Source: Butyrivibrio sp. NC3005 (GTDB lineage Bacteria; Bacillota; Clostridia; Lachnospirales; Lachnospiraceae). From it: 64,000 nt of DNA. Below the pieces are notes generated by a model. The model made no database searches and was not told the DNA's origin. It was given only the letters and a program-made list of their open reading frames with translations. The first letter of the stretch is position 1, and each line of letters opens with the position of its first letter. Location of the stretch: the NCBI RefSeq assembly GCF_000424545.1, contig NZ_AUKC01000013.1:43361-107360 (forward strand), read 5' to 3'. Shown piece by piece: positions 17,074 through 25,979 of this stretch. A program made the position numbers and the translations under genes.

Positions 17074-19509
17074 ATGACGAATATGACTGGTTTGACATCA
17101 AAAGAAGCATATGATCGTTATATACGGGGATATAGTAACGTTCAGATTGATAATACTCAGAAAACAAAGGCAGATATTCTGCGTGAAAATATATGTACTT
17201 ATTTCAATGCTATTTTTCTTATTCTTGCTATTTTGCTTATTGTTGCAGGTTCTTTTCGTTCGCTAACATTCTTACCTGTAATTATAGCTAACACATTAAT
17301 TGGTATTTTTCAGGAACTTAAAGCCAAGAAGATCTTGGATAATTTGTCTGTATTAAATGAGCCAAATGCTCAGGTAATACGCGACGGCAAAGAAGTCACT
17401 CTTCCTGTTCAGGAACTTGTATTAGACGATGTAATTGTTTTAAGAAATGGTTGCCAGATTCCTGCTGATGGCGTTGTTTTATCGGGAGAAGTAAACGTAA
17501 ATGAAGCGCTTCTAACCGGTGAAGCTGATGAAATCAAAAAAGAACAGGGAAGTCAGCTTATGAGTGGAAGCTTTGTCGTAAATGGATTATGTTATGCAAA
17601 ACTTACCAAAGTTGGTGCTTCATCTTACATATCCCAATTAACTCTTAAAGCTAAAAAAATGTCTAGCACTGAGCAATCTGACATGATTAAATCTATAAAT
17701 CATATAGTTATAGCTGCCGGTATTGCGATTATTCCGGTTGGTATCGCGCTTTTTTGGCAGGGACTTTCTCAGGGAAATGGTTTTAGTGCTAGTATTACGT
17801 CTATGGTTGCAGCTGTTATTGGAATGATTCCAGAAGGCTTATATCTTCTTGTAAGTATTGCACTTGCAATGAGTGCAGCTCATCTTGCATCTCAAAAAGT
17901 AATGCTTCACAACATGAAGAGTATTGAAACACTTGCAAGGGTTGATACATTATGTGTTGATAAGACAGGTACAATAACAGATAATTCTATGCTTGTTGCA
18001 AAAGTTATTCCTGTAAACGGAAGAACAATGGAACAGGAAACAAGTGATAGGATTCACATTACAGATTATATAACTGCGCTTTCTGATGATAATCAGACAA
18101 TGCAGGCGCTTAGAAACTACTTTATAGAAATGGGAAGTGCAGACTGCGTTGCATCACTTCCTTTCACTTCTGTAAGAAAATACTCTGGTGTACAGTTCAA
18201 AGATGGAACATATCTTCTAGGTGCTCCGGAAATCATTCTCAAGAAGAATTATGCTCACTATAGCGAATTTGTTAATGCATATGCAAGCAAGGGATTACGT
18301 GTTCTTGTTTTTGCACAGTTTCTTGGAAACATTAATCCTGAAACCATTCTTAGTATAGATAAGAGTATGCTTTCTCTTCCTATTCCTGAATCCGGACTTG
18401 GAGATGAAAATGTACTTCCTGTAATGTTTATTCTGTTGCAGAATCCTATAAGAGAAAATGCGCCTAAGACTTTTAAATATTTCAAAAGTCAGGGTGTTGG
18501 AATTAAGGTTATTTCAGGTGATAATCCGGTTACTGTTTCTGAAGTTGCAAGACAGGCTGGAATTGCACATAGTGAAAAATACGTTGATGCCAGAACTCTT
18601 AAAGAAGAAGCGGATTATGAAAACGCTGTAAAGAAATATACGGTATTTGGAAGAGTTCAGCCAGAACAAAAGCAGATGATTGTACGCGCACTAAAGAAAA
18701 TTGGTCATAAAGTTGCTATGACTGGTGATGGTGTAAATGATATTTTGGCTATGAAAGATGCTGATTGTTCAATAGCTATGGCGGCTGGATCTGATGCTGC
18801 TGTTCAGGCTGCTCAGATTGTTCTTCTTGATTCCGATTTTTCAAAGATGGAAGAGATTGTTAGCGAAGGAAGAAGAGATATTAATAACATTACAAGGTCG
18901 GCAACTCTTTTCCTTGTGAAAAATATTTTTTCTTTACTACTATCAATTTTTGCAATTATTAGCGTAATGACTTATCCGCTTCAGCCATCTCAGATTTCAT
19001 TTATCAGTATGTTTAATATTGGTATTCCGGCGTTCTTTTTAGCACTTGAAAAAAATACAAAGAGAAGTGATGGCAAATTTATAATTAATGTCCTTGTTCA
19101 ATCACTTCCTGCAGCGTTAACAGACTTTTTTGCAATTGCCGCATTGGTTCTTTTTGGTGATACCTTTGGTGTTACTCCAGTGGATGTATCTGTAGCTGCA
19201 ACTTTTGTAATGGTTATTGTTGGATTCATGATTCTTGCCAGAATATGTATGCCACTTAATAAGTTTAGGCTTCGCATAATCATTGGATGTATTATAGGAA
19301 TGATTTTTACAGCATTTACATTGAGTGACCTTTTTGCGATTACATATATTTCCAAAGAATGTGTCATGCTCTTTGTATTGTTTGTAATTGCAACTGAGCC
19401 TTGTATGAGATACCTTACACTTTTACTTGGCTTTTTAGAGAAAAAGGGAAGACATATTTATAAAAAAATACAGAAAAGACGCAAGGCACGTAAAGAAGCA
19501 AAAAACTAA
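17074..19509 (+). CDS. Cation-transporting P-type ATPase, CtpE-like
   Basis: 811 residues. It has the P-type set: LLTGEADEIKK (actuator TGE), phosphorylation site DKTGTITD, FGRVQPEQKQMI, and the hinge MTGDGVNDILAMKDAD. TM4 carries GMIPEGLYLLVSIALA; the PEGL sequence and lack of metal-binding N-terminal domains place it near the CtpE type, reported to handle calcium in mycobacteria. The ion here is inferred. The C-terminus has six hydrophobic helices and a Lys/Arg-rich tail. The start is 17074 or the in-frame ATG at 17083, which has better spacing to AAAAGGG. Monocistronic, or co-transcribed with the CapA gene 41 bases later. Confidence 0.85.
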   Translation: MTNMTGLTSKEAYDRYIRGYSNVQIDNTQKTKADILRENICTYFNAIFLILAILLIVAGSFRSLTFLPVIIANTLIGIFQELKAKKILDNLSVLNEPNAQVIRDGKEVTLPVQELVLDDVIVLRNGCQIPADGVVLSGEVNVNEALLTGEADEIKKEQGSQLMSGSFVVNGLCYAKLTKVGASSYISQLTLKAKKMSSTEQSDMIKSINHIVIAAGIAIIPVGIALFWQGLSQGNGFSASITSMVAAVIGMIPEGLYLLVSIALAMSAAHLASQKVMLHNMKSIETLARVDTLCVDKTGTITDNSMLVAKVIPVNGRTMEQETSDRIHITDYITALSDDNQTMQALRNYFIEMGSADCVASLPFTSVRKYSGVQFKDGTYLLGAPEIILKKNYAHYSEFVNAYASKGLRVLVFAQFLGNINPETILSIDKSMLSLPIPESGLGDENVLPVMFILLQNPIRENAPKTFKYFKSQGVGIKVISGDNPVTVSEVARQAGIAHSEKYVDARTLKEEADYENAVKKYTVFGRVQPEQKQMIVRALKKIGHKVAMTGDGVNDILAMKDADCSIAMAAGSDAAVQAAQIVLLDSDFSKMEEIVSEGRRDINNITRSATLFLVKNIFSLLLSIFAIISVMTYPLQPSQISFISMFNIGIPAFFLALEKNTKRSDGKFIINVLVQSLPAALTDFFAIAALVLFGDTFGVTPVDVSVAATFVMVIVGFMILARICMPLNKFRLRIIIGCIIGMIFTAFTLSDLFAITYISKECVMLFVLFVIATEPCMRYLTLLLGFLEKKGRHIYKKIQKRRKARKEAKN

Positions 19510-19550
19510 TTTTTTAAAAATGTTTTCTATATAAACTAATTAGAGAGAAT

Positions 19551-20798
19551 ATGAGGAAGAGGATAAATTATTTAGCGGTTTGTTTATTTATATTGTCTGT
19601 ACTACTGCTTGATGGCTGCGAAGAAGCAGAGCTTTCCCGTGCCCAGAATAGTCATGGCTTTTGTATTGAAAATGAGGACAAGGACTTATACAATTCTAAA
19701 GTCAATTCTAATACAAGTGATGTAAATAAAACAGATACAGAGAATAATGAAAATGTTGAAAATTCTTCTAGTGCATTAAATAGTTCTTTTTCTGAAGGTG
19801 TGTTAGAAGATGCACAAACGTCTGATAAGACTATAACTCTTGGTTTTGCTGGCGATATCAACTTTGATGAAAACTGGGCAACTACAAAGTATATGGATGC
19901 TCAGAAAAATGGAATATATGATTGCATTTCCGCTGACGCTATACGCATGATGAATGATTTTGATATTTTCATGATTAACAATGAGTTTACGTATTCTGAC
20001 AGAGGAATGCCACTTAATGGAAAGGCATACACGTTTAGAGCAAAGCCCAAAAGAGTTGAAAATATGAAGATTTTGGGCGCAGATATTGTCCTTATGGCCA
20101 ACAATCATGTGTGGGATTATGGTCAAACTGCGTTTCTTGATACGTTAGATGTATTAAATAATGCCGGAATTCCATATGTCGGAGCAGGTCATAATATAGA
20201 AGAAGCATCAAGCCCGTATTATTTTTATAGAGACGGCTTTAAAATAGCTTATGTAGCTGCATCTAAGGCTGAAAAGTTTAAAATGACGCCCCAGGCAACC
20301 AATAATAAACCGGGTATATTAAGGTGCTATGATGAAAATCTTTTTCTTGAAGAGATAAGACTTGCAAGAAAAAATGCTGATTATGTAGTTGCAAGTGTTC
20401 ATTGGGGCACAGAATATGATAATAACGCTGACAACGCTCAAAGGCAACTTGCAGGAAAAATAATTGAAGCAGGAGCAGATGTTATTATCGGAACTCACCC
20501 TCATGTTCTTCAGGGTGTTGAATATATAGACGGAAAACCTGTTTTTTATAGTCTTGGTAATTTTTGGTTTAATAATAAGGATTTATATACTTGTTTGATA
20601 GAACTGTCACTTAATCTGAATACAGAAAACAAGAAAGTGGTTTTGGATAAATGGAAATTTATACCATGTCACCAACAAAATTTAAAGACTACAATTGCAT
20701 ATGGAAGTGAAAGTAAGACAATTATCTCCTTTATGAACAAAATATCTTTTAATGTTAAGATAAATGAAGATGGATTTGGGGTTTTACTTTTGGAATAG
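19551..20798 (+). CDS. CapA family lipoprotein (poly-gamma-glutamate capsule-type metallophosphatase fold)
   Basis: 415 residues. A lipoprotein signal (LLLDGC, lipidated Cys at about 23) and an Asn/Ser/Asp-rich linker lead into the CapA domain: LGFAGDINFDENW, FMINNEFTYSD, LMANNHVWDYG, VASVHWGTEYD, IIGTHPHVLQGVEY and FYSLGNFWFNN. These are the metal-site His, Asp and Asn motifs of the PGA_cap family. It is exported and anchored on the outer face of the membrane. No capB/capC genes are adjacent, so a capsule role is not supported; a cell-envelope hydrolase is as likely. Confidence 0.87.
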   Translation: MRKRINYLAVCLFILSVLLLDGCEEAELSRAQNSHGFCIENEDKDLYNSKVNSNTSDVNKTDTENNENVENSSSALNSSFSEGVLEDAQTSDKTITLGFAGDINFDENWATTKYMDAQKNGIYDCISADAIRMMNDFDIFMINNEFTYSDRGMPLNGKAYTFRAKPKRVENMKILGADIVLMANNHVWDYGQTAFLDTLDVLNNAGIPYVGAGHNIEEASSPYYFYRDGFKIAYVAASKAEKFKMTPQATNNKPGILRCYDENLFLEEIRLARKNADYVVASVHWGTEYDNNADNAQRQLAGKIIEAGADVIIGTHPHVLQGVEYIDGKPVFYSLGNFWFNNKDLYTCLIELSLNLNTENKKVVLDKWKFIPCHQQNLKTTIAYGSESKTIISFMNKISFNVKINEDGFGVLLLE

Positions 20799-20800
20799 AT

Positions 20801-20829
20801 TTGTTATACTGTTACATGTGTATTAAAAT
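20801..20829 (+). promoter_or_regulatory. Promoter of mecA
   Basis: TTGTTA, 17-base spacer, TAAAAT, 58 bases before the mecA start. It begins 2 bases after the capA-like stop codon, so mecA has its own promoter. Confidence 0.5.
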
Positions 20830-20861
20830 TTAAATGTTTGGTTGTATTTAAGAAAGGTTTA

Positions 20862-20877
20862 ACCGCGGGGGAGCGGT
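20862..20877 (+). promoter_or_regulatory. Hairpin enclosing the purine-rich site ahead of mecA
   Basis: ACCGC-GGGGGA-GCGGT puts a GGGGGAG Shine-Dalgarno-like stretch in the loop, 14 bases before the ATG. TAGG just after the stem, 7 bases from the ATG, is an alternative site. GC-rich in a strongly AT-rich setting. Confidence 0.4.
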
Positions 20878-20887
20878 AGGCAAAATT

Positions 20888-21826
20888 ATGAGATTTAATC
20901 GTGTTGATGATAATCGTGTTGAATGTATTATTTCTGAATCTGATCTTGAAGAATATGGTGTTGAGTTAGAAGATCTTTTCACTAGAAGCGGTAACGCAAT
21001 GGACTTTCTGAAAGAAGTCGTAGAAAGAGCCAGGGAAGAAGTTGATTATAATCCTAAGGGCGGAGTTCTACCAATGCAGCTTAATGTATTAGAAGATCAC
21101 AGTATATGCGTTATATTGGGCGAAAGTGATAATTCTTCATTTGATGATATGATAAAATTTTTAAAGAATCATTCGGGAGCAGATATTGCGAGAGATATTG
21201 TTAATGATATTGCTGATAGTATTGCTCAGGATTTAGAAGATGATTTAACTTTAGAAAATATGGAAGATGAGAATATGACAAATGAAGAGAGAGTAGATAT
21301 GATAAATGAATATATCTCTCAGATTCATTCACTAAAAGATTCTAAAGATAGTAAAGATAAGAATAATAAAGATAATAACGATAAGAATTCTAATGACAAT
21401 ACAAATTTAAAATTTGCTAAAATTTTTAAGAATGTACATGGTAAAGTTAATGCTGATTCTGATAATCTTATGAAAAAGATTCCCGGACTTGATGTCAGGG
21501 AAAAGAAGCACGCTGTTGAAAGACTTGAAAACTCTGGTTTTGTATTCGCATTTAGTGATATGAAGGCTGTGATTTCTTTTTGTAGGATTTGGAATAGTCC
21601 GATTCGAATGGCTAGCAGTTTATATCATGATAAAAAGCGTGATGTGTATTTCTTGCATATGAGAAAAGGCAGAGAAAGTGTTGTGCATTTTGCGGGTATT
21701 TTCAATAGCGCATATGAGTTTGGAAGTTTCTATACAAGTGACCCTATTCGTATTTCATACATTGAAGAGAGTACTGATTGTTTGATTGCGAATAAGGCAG
21801 TTAATCTTCTGAAAAAATTTCAATAA
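20888..21826 (+). CDS. mecA: Adaptor protein MecA family
   Basis: 312 residues. The N-terminal domain (FNRVDDNRVECIISESDLEE) and C-terminal domain (GFVFAFSDMKAVISFC ... MASSLYHDKKRDVYFL) match the MecA fold, joined by a low-complexity Asp/Lys/Asn linker (about 140-180). MecA proteins deliver substrates to the ClpC chaperone for ClpCP degradation. The length is greater than the Bacillus protein (about 218) because of the linker and loops. It has its own promoter and an unusual hairpin at the ribosome binding site. Confidence 0.78.
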   Translation: MRFNRVDDNRVECIISESDLEEYGVELEDLFTRSGNAMDFLKEVVERAREEVDYNPKGGVLPMQLNVLEDHSICVILGESDNSSFDDMIKFLKNHSGADIARDIVNDIADSIAQDLEDDLTLENMEDENMTNEERVDMINEYISQIHSLKDSKDSKDKNNKDNNDKNSNDNTNLKFAKIFKNVHGKVNADSDNLMKKIPGLDVREKKHAVERLENSGFVFAFSDMKAVISFCRIWNSPIRMASSLYHDKKRDVYFLHMRKGRESVVHFAGIFNSAYEFGSFYTSDPIRISYIEESTDCLIANKAVNLLKKFQ

Positions 21827-21854
21827 GATATGAAGTGCAATGTAGCATGATTAG

Positions 21855-21884
21855 TAATAGGAGTCAATTATTTGACTCCTATTA
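21855..21884. terminator. Perfect 13-bp hairpin after mecA
   Basis: TAATAGGAGTCAA / TTGACTCCTATTA with a TTAT loop, perfectly complementary. There is no T-run, so termination may be weak or factor-assisted. Because it lies 35 bases before the next ATG, it could instead be part of that leader. Confidence 0.55.
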
Positions 21885-21918
21885 GTTAGATTATAAAATA
21901 ATTAGATTAGGAAAATAT

Positions 21919-22788
21919 ATGGAAAAACAAAGTGGTATCCGTTTGAACAAATATATTGCAGAATGTGGTATTTGTTCTAGAAGAGATGCAGATACTCTTA
22001 TAAGCGAAGGTAAAGTCAAAGTAAATGGAATGATTCCTGAAGCTGGTACAAGAGTTTTCGATAAAGATATTGTTACTGTTAATGATAAGAAAATCACTCC
22101 GGTAAAAAAGAAGCATGTATATGCTTACTATAAGCCTGTTGGAGTGGTATGCACAGAAAAAGACGAGCATGCAGAGAAAACTATTTCAACAGAAGTTAAA
22201 ACTCCTGTTAGAGTTACCTATGCGGGTCGTCTTGATCAGAATTCCTGCGGATTGCTTATTTTATCCAATGATGGTGATCTTATTCAGAAGATGATGAAGA
22301 GTAAGAACGGTCATGAGAAAGAATATGTTGTTAAAGTCGATAAAGATGTAACAGGATCTTTTCTACGTCAGATGGCGTCTGGAGTATTTCTTGAAGAATT
22401 AGGTCAGACTACAAAACCATGCAAAGTTACAAAATCAGGTAAGAACCAGTTTCAGATTGTTTTAACACAAGGTCTAAATAGGCAGATTCGAAGAATGTGT
22501 AAAACGCTTGGATATAATGTCAGGTCTTTAAAGAGAATAAGAGTTATGAATATTGTTATTGCTGATTTAAAGCCAGGTGAAGTTCGTGAAATTGTAGGAG
22601 TTGACAAGGTAAGACTTTATGAAAAGTGCGGCCTTAAGTGCGATTTAGATGACGAACAGTTTTCATGTAATGAGCGCAACACAGATTCTTTTGGCTCAAA
22701 TACACGTAATGAAAAAAGAAATGAGCCAAAAAAATATGTAGCAAGACCAAAGGGAAAAAGGCGTAACACTTCGAAGGGACGAAGGTAA
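21919..22788 (+). CDS. rRNA pseudouridine synthase, RsuA/RluB/RluF family
   Basis: 289 residues. An S4 RNA-binding domain (IRLNKYIAECGICSRRDADT, KVKVNGMI) precedes the catalytic domain with GRLDQNSCGLLILSNDG, whose Asp is the nucleophile, then GLNRQIRRMCKTLGYNV. These match the RluF/RluB/RsuA branch; closest by eye to RluF (23S U2604). A basic, disordered Arg/Lys/Asn tail of about 55 residues follows. The exact target uridine is not certain. Confidence 0.88.
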   Translation: MEKQSGIRLNKYIAECGICSRRDADTLISEGKVKVNGMIPEAGTRVFDKDIVTVNDKKITPVKKKHVYAYYKPVGVVCTEKDEHAEKTISTEVKTPVRVTYAGRLDQNSCGLLILSNDGDLIQKMMKSKNGHEKEYVVKVDKDVTGSFLRQMASGVFLEELGQTTKPCKVTKSGKNQFQIVLTQGLNRQIRRMCKTLGYNVRSLKRIRVMNIVIADLKPGEVREIVGVDKVRLYEKCGLKCDLDDEQFSCNERNTDSFGSNTRNEKRNEPKKYVARPKGKRRNTSKGRR

Positions 22789-22840
22789 AATATTGTCTAA
22801 TATTAGTAAACGATTTTGAATTTTGATTTATATATAGTTT

Positions 22841-22882
22841 TGACTTCTTGCTGAAATTTAAAATAATCATCAGCAGAAAACT
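22841..22882 (-). repeat. Module A fourth-hairpin remnant
   Basis: TGACTTCTTGCTGAAATTTA followed by ATAATCATCAGCAGAAA is the minus-strand end of module A with the other hairpins missing. It sits in the short gap before ligA. Confidence 0.6.
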
Positions 22883-22906
22883 ATTAATATCTTGGGAAGG
22901 GCTAGA

Positions 22907-24901
22907 ATGGACGAATTAATTCAAGAATATAATAAGTTATGTGATGAGATAAGGCATCACATGGATTTGTATTATAATCAGGATACTCCTGAAATATCTG
23001 ATTATGAATATGATCAGCTAATGCTAAGGCTTAAGGAAATCGAAAAAGAGCATCCAGAACTAATAGCAAAGAATTCACCTACTCAAATCGTTGGAGGTAA
23101 TACCAAAAGAGAAGCCGGAGTTACAGTTGAACATGATGTTCCAATGTTGTCTATTCAGGATGTATTCTCAAAAGAAGAAGTACTCGAATGGGTTCATGAA
23201 GTAAGAAATATGCATCCAGATGCTAAGTTCTGTGTAGAACAGAAAATTGATGGATTATCTATGAGTATTAGATACGAAAATGGAAAAATTTCTTTAGCAG
23301 AAACAAGAGGCGATGGTCTTATTGGAGAAGATGTTACTTTAAATGCTCTTGTGATTCCGGATGTTGTTCAGAATATTTCCACGAAATATCCATCAATAGA
23401 GGTTCGTGGCGAAGTATATATGACTCATGAAGACTTTGACAAGACTAATAGTCATCAGGAAGCTCTTGGCAAAAAGACATTTGCAAATCCAAGAAACTGT
23501 GCTGCAGGAACGCTTAGACAGTTAGATAGCGGTATGGTTAAAGAGCGTGGACTTTCAATGTTTATTTTCAATGTTCAGCGTTCAGAGCCTTCTTTTACTT
23601 CCCATTTTGAGGCTATGCAGGAATTGAAAGAGCTGGGAATGAAGGTGGCGCCATGTACTCTTTGTACAACTGATGAAGAGATACTTGCGCAGATAGATTC
23701 TATAGGCGAAAGCAGAGGAAGTCTTGCTTACGATATTGACGGAGCTGTTATTAAAATTGATCAGCTTGCTTATCGTGATGATTTCCCAGCTGGAAGTAAG
23801 TATTCTTCTGGCCATATTGCATACAAGTATCCCCCAGAAGAGAAAGAAGCGGTTATTACAGATATTGAGCTTTCTGTTGGAATGACTGGTAGAATCAATC
23901 CTACGGCTGTATTTACACCTATAAGGCTTTGCGGTACAACTGTTTCCAGAGCAACTCTTCACAATCAGGACTTTATTGACAGCCTCGGAATTGGTATTGG
24001 CAGAACAGTTGTAGTATATAAGTCAGGAGAGATTATTCCTAAGATAAAATCAGTGGTTGAGTCCAAAAATCCAGCTGATTCAGTTGTATATAAGATTCCG
24101 GATATTTGTCCTGTCTGTGGTGCCAAAGCTGTTAGAGAGGCTGATACAGCAGATATGGTATGTACAAATGATGATTGCCGAGCTAAGCTTGAACGCCGTA
24201 TTATCAATTTTGTCGGAAGAGATGCCATGGATATTAAAGGCTTTGGGGAAGAAAATATAAAGACTTTGATAGAACATGGATATTTAAACAGTATAGCTGA
24301 TATTTATCTTTTGAAAGAAAGTAAAGAAAAACTTGTTGCAGAAGGTCTTATCGGAAAAGAAAAAGGTACAACAAATGTATTGAATGCTATTGAAAACTCT
24401 AAGTCGAATGATCCTTCAAGACTACTTACAGGTCTTGCTATTCCAAATGTTGGAAAGACTTCGGCTAAAACTTTGATGAAGAGATTTTCCAGTATTGATG
24501 AATTATCTCATGCAAGAGTTGATCAGCTTACTGAAGTTGAAGATATAGGTGAGACAATTGCTCTTGGAATACATGAGTATTTTCATAAGGATAGCAACAT
24601 TGAACTTATAAAAAGACTTGAAGAGTATGGCGTTAATATGACTTCTGAAAAAATCCAATCAAGTGAAGAATTGAGCGGAAAAACTTTTGTTATAACAGGT
24701 AAACTTGAAAGTTTTGCTAATCGTGATGAATTTATTGCTTTTGTTGAGAGTCATGGAGGAAAAGTTGCAGGAAGTGTTTCTAAGAAGACATTTGCACTTA
24801 TCAACAATGATAGTACTTCTACTTCGGGAAAAAACAAGAAAGCATTAGAACTTGGTATTCCTATAATGACAGAAAAACAGTTTATTGACAGTGTTAAGTA
24901 A
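22907..24901 (+). CDS. ligA: NAD-dependent DNA ligase LigA
   Basis: 664 residues from the ATG with GGAAGG 6 bases upstream; a TTG 15 bases earlier is rejected. Order: Ia domain (YYNQDTPEISDYEYDQLM), adenylation site Lys in CVEQKIDGLSMS, OB fold, four-Cys zinc finger (CPVCGAKA ... CTNDDC), helix-hairpin-helix repeats (TGLAIPNVGKTSAKTL, VEDIGETIA) and a C-terminal BRCT domain (LSGKTFVITGKLESF). It seals nicks in replication and repair. Complete and of normal length. Confidence 0.97.
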   Translation: MDELIQEYNKLCDEIRHHMDLYYNQDTPEISDYEYDQLMLRLKEIEKEHPELIAKNSPTQIVGGNTKREAGVTVEHDVPMLSIQDVFSKEEVLEWVHEVRNMHPDAKFCVEQKIDGLSMSIRYENGKISLAETRGDGLIGEDVTLNALVIPDVVQNISTKYPSIEVRGEVYMTHEDFDKTNSHQEALGKKTFANPRNCAAGTLRQLDSGMVKERGLSMFIFNVQRSEPSFTSHFEAMQELKELGMKVAPCTLCTTDEEILAQIDSIGESRGSLAYDIDGAVIKIDQLAYRDDFPAGSKYSSGHIAYKYPPEEKEAVITDIELSVGMTGRINPTAVFTPIRLCGTTVSRATLHNQDFIDSLGIGIGRTVVVYKSGEIIPKIKSVVESKNPADSVVYKIPDICPVCGAKAVREADTADMVCTNDDCRAKLERRIINFVGRDAMDIKGFGEENIKTLIEHGYLNSIADIYLLKESKEKLVAEGLIGKEKGTTNVLNAIENSKSNDPSRLLTGLAIPNVGKTSAKTLMKRFSSIDELSHARVDQLTEVEDIGETIALGIHEYFHKDSNIELIKRLEEYGVNMTSEKIQSSEELSGKTFVITGKLESFANRDEFIAFVESHGGKVAGSVSKKTFALINNDSTSTSGKNKKALELGIPIMTEKQFIDSVK

Positions 24902-24928
24902 TATTTGAGAAAAGTTTTGCCTCTAGGT

Positions 24929-24965
24929 CTTTAAAATTACTGCTTTATTAGTAGTAATTTTAAAG
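24929..24965 (+). terminator. Hairpin between ligA and metA
   Basis: CTTTAAAATTACT / AGTAATTTTAAAG with an 11-base loop. AT-rich and without a clear T-run on the plus strand, so it is a weak terminator or processing site. Confidence 0.5.
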
Positions 24966-24997
24966 ATTTGGCAAATTTTAATAAGGGGAATAAAAAA

Positions 24998-25966
24998 ATG
25001 CCAATTAAAATTCAACAAGGTCTTCCAGCAAGAGAACAGTTGGAAGAGGAAAACATTTTCGTCCTTGATGAAGATAGAGCTCTCCATCAGGATATCAGAC
25101 CACTTTCTATTTGTATCTTAAATCTTATGCCACTAAAAGAGGACACAGAGCTACAGCTTCTTCGTTCTTTATCTAATACACCACTTCAAATTGATGTGAC
25201 TTTTATGAGAGTTAGTACTCATAAGGCCACCAATACATCTCCAAAGCACCTTGATTATTTTTATAGTACATTTGAAGAATTGAAAGACAATTATTATGAT
25301 GGGATGATTATTACAGGTGCGCCGGTTGAAAAAATGGAGTTTGAGGAAGTTGATTATTGGAATGAGCTTTGTGAAATTTTTGAATGGACAAAATCACATG
25401 TAACATCAACTTTTCATATATGTTGGGGCGCTCAGGCTGCATGCTACTACCATTTTGGTTTGGAAAAAGTATATCTTCCGCAGAAACTTTTTGGTATTTA
25501 CAGGCATAAAGTATTAAACAGAAAAGTTCCACTTATTAGAGGCTTTGATGATTATTTTTATATTCCTCACAGTAGATGGACTGCAGTTCCTGTGCAAAAA
25601 ATATATGATTGTAAGGATTTGGTAGTACTTGCAGAATCTTATGAAGCAGGAGTAATGCTGTGTATGACAAAAGATGGAAAACAGATTTTTTCTTTTGGGC
25701 ATGCTGAGTATGATAGGATGACTCTCGATCAGGAATATAAAAGAGATATTAATAAAGGAATGTCTGTTCCACTACCAAAGAATTATTATCCTGACGATGA
25801 TCCGACAAATCAGCCAAAGCTCACATGGCGTGCACATTGCAACAACCTGTATTCTAATTGGCTCAACTACTACGTATATCAGAATACTCCATATATGTGG
25901 GGACAGATGCTTGATAAAGAAAAGCTAAAGAATGCCCAGAACATGCTAACAGATAAAGTTGAATAA
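24998..25966 (+). CDS. metA: Homoserine O-acetyltransferase, MetA family
   Basis: 322 residues from the ATG preceded by AAGGGG. MetA hallmarks are intact: catalytic Cys142 (TFHICWGAQAA) and the FGHAEYD segment. Residue 111 in the TGAPVE motif is Glu. In this family Glu111 gives acetyl-CoA preference, while Gly gives succinyl-CoA, so the product is predicted to be O-acetylhomoserine even though MetA is often named succinyltransferase. That product is the substrate of the MetY encoded at 53085, completing direct sulfhydrylation to homocysteine. Confidence 0.93.
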   Translation: MPIKIQQGLPAREQLEEENIFVLDEDRALHQDIRPLSICILNLMPLKEDTELQLLRSLSNTPLQIDVTFMRVSTHKATNTSPKHLDYFYSTFEELKDNYYDGMIITGAPVEKMEFEEVDYWNELCEIFEWTKSHVTSTFHICWGAQAACYYHFGLEKVYLPQKLFGIYRHKVLNRKVPLIRGFDDYFYIPHSRWTAVPVQKIYDCKDLVVLAESYEAGVMLCMTKDGKQIFSFGHAEYDRMTLDQEYKRDINKGMSVPLPKNYYPDDDPTNQPKLTWRAHCNNLYSNWLNYYVYQNTPYMWGQMLDKEKLKNAQNMLTDKVE

Positions 25967-25979
25967 AAAGGGAGGAAAA

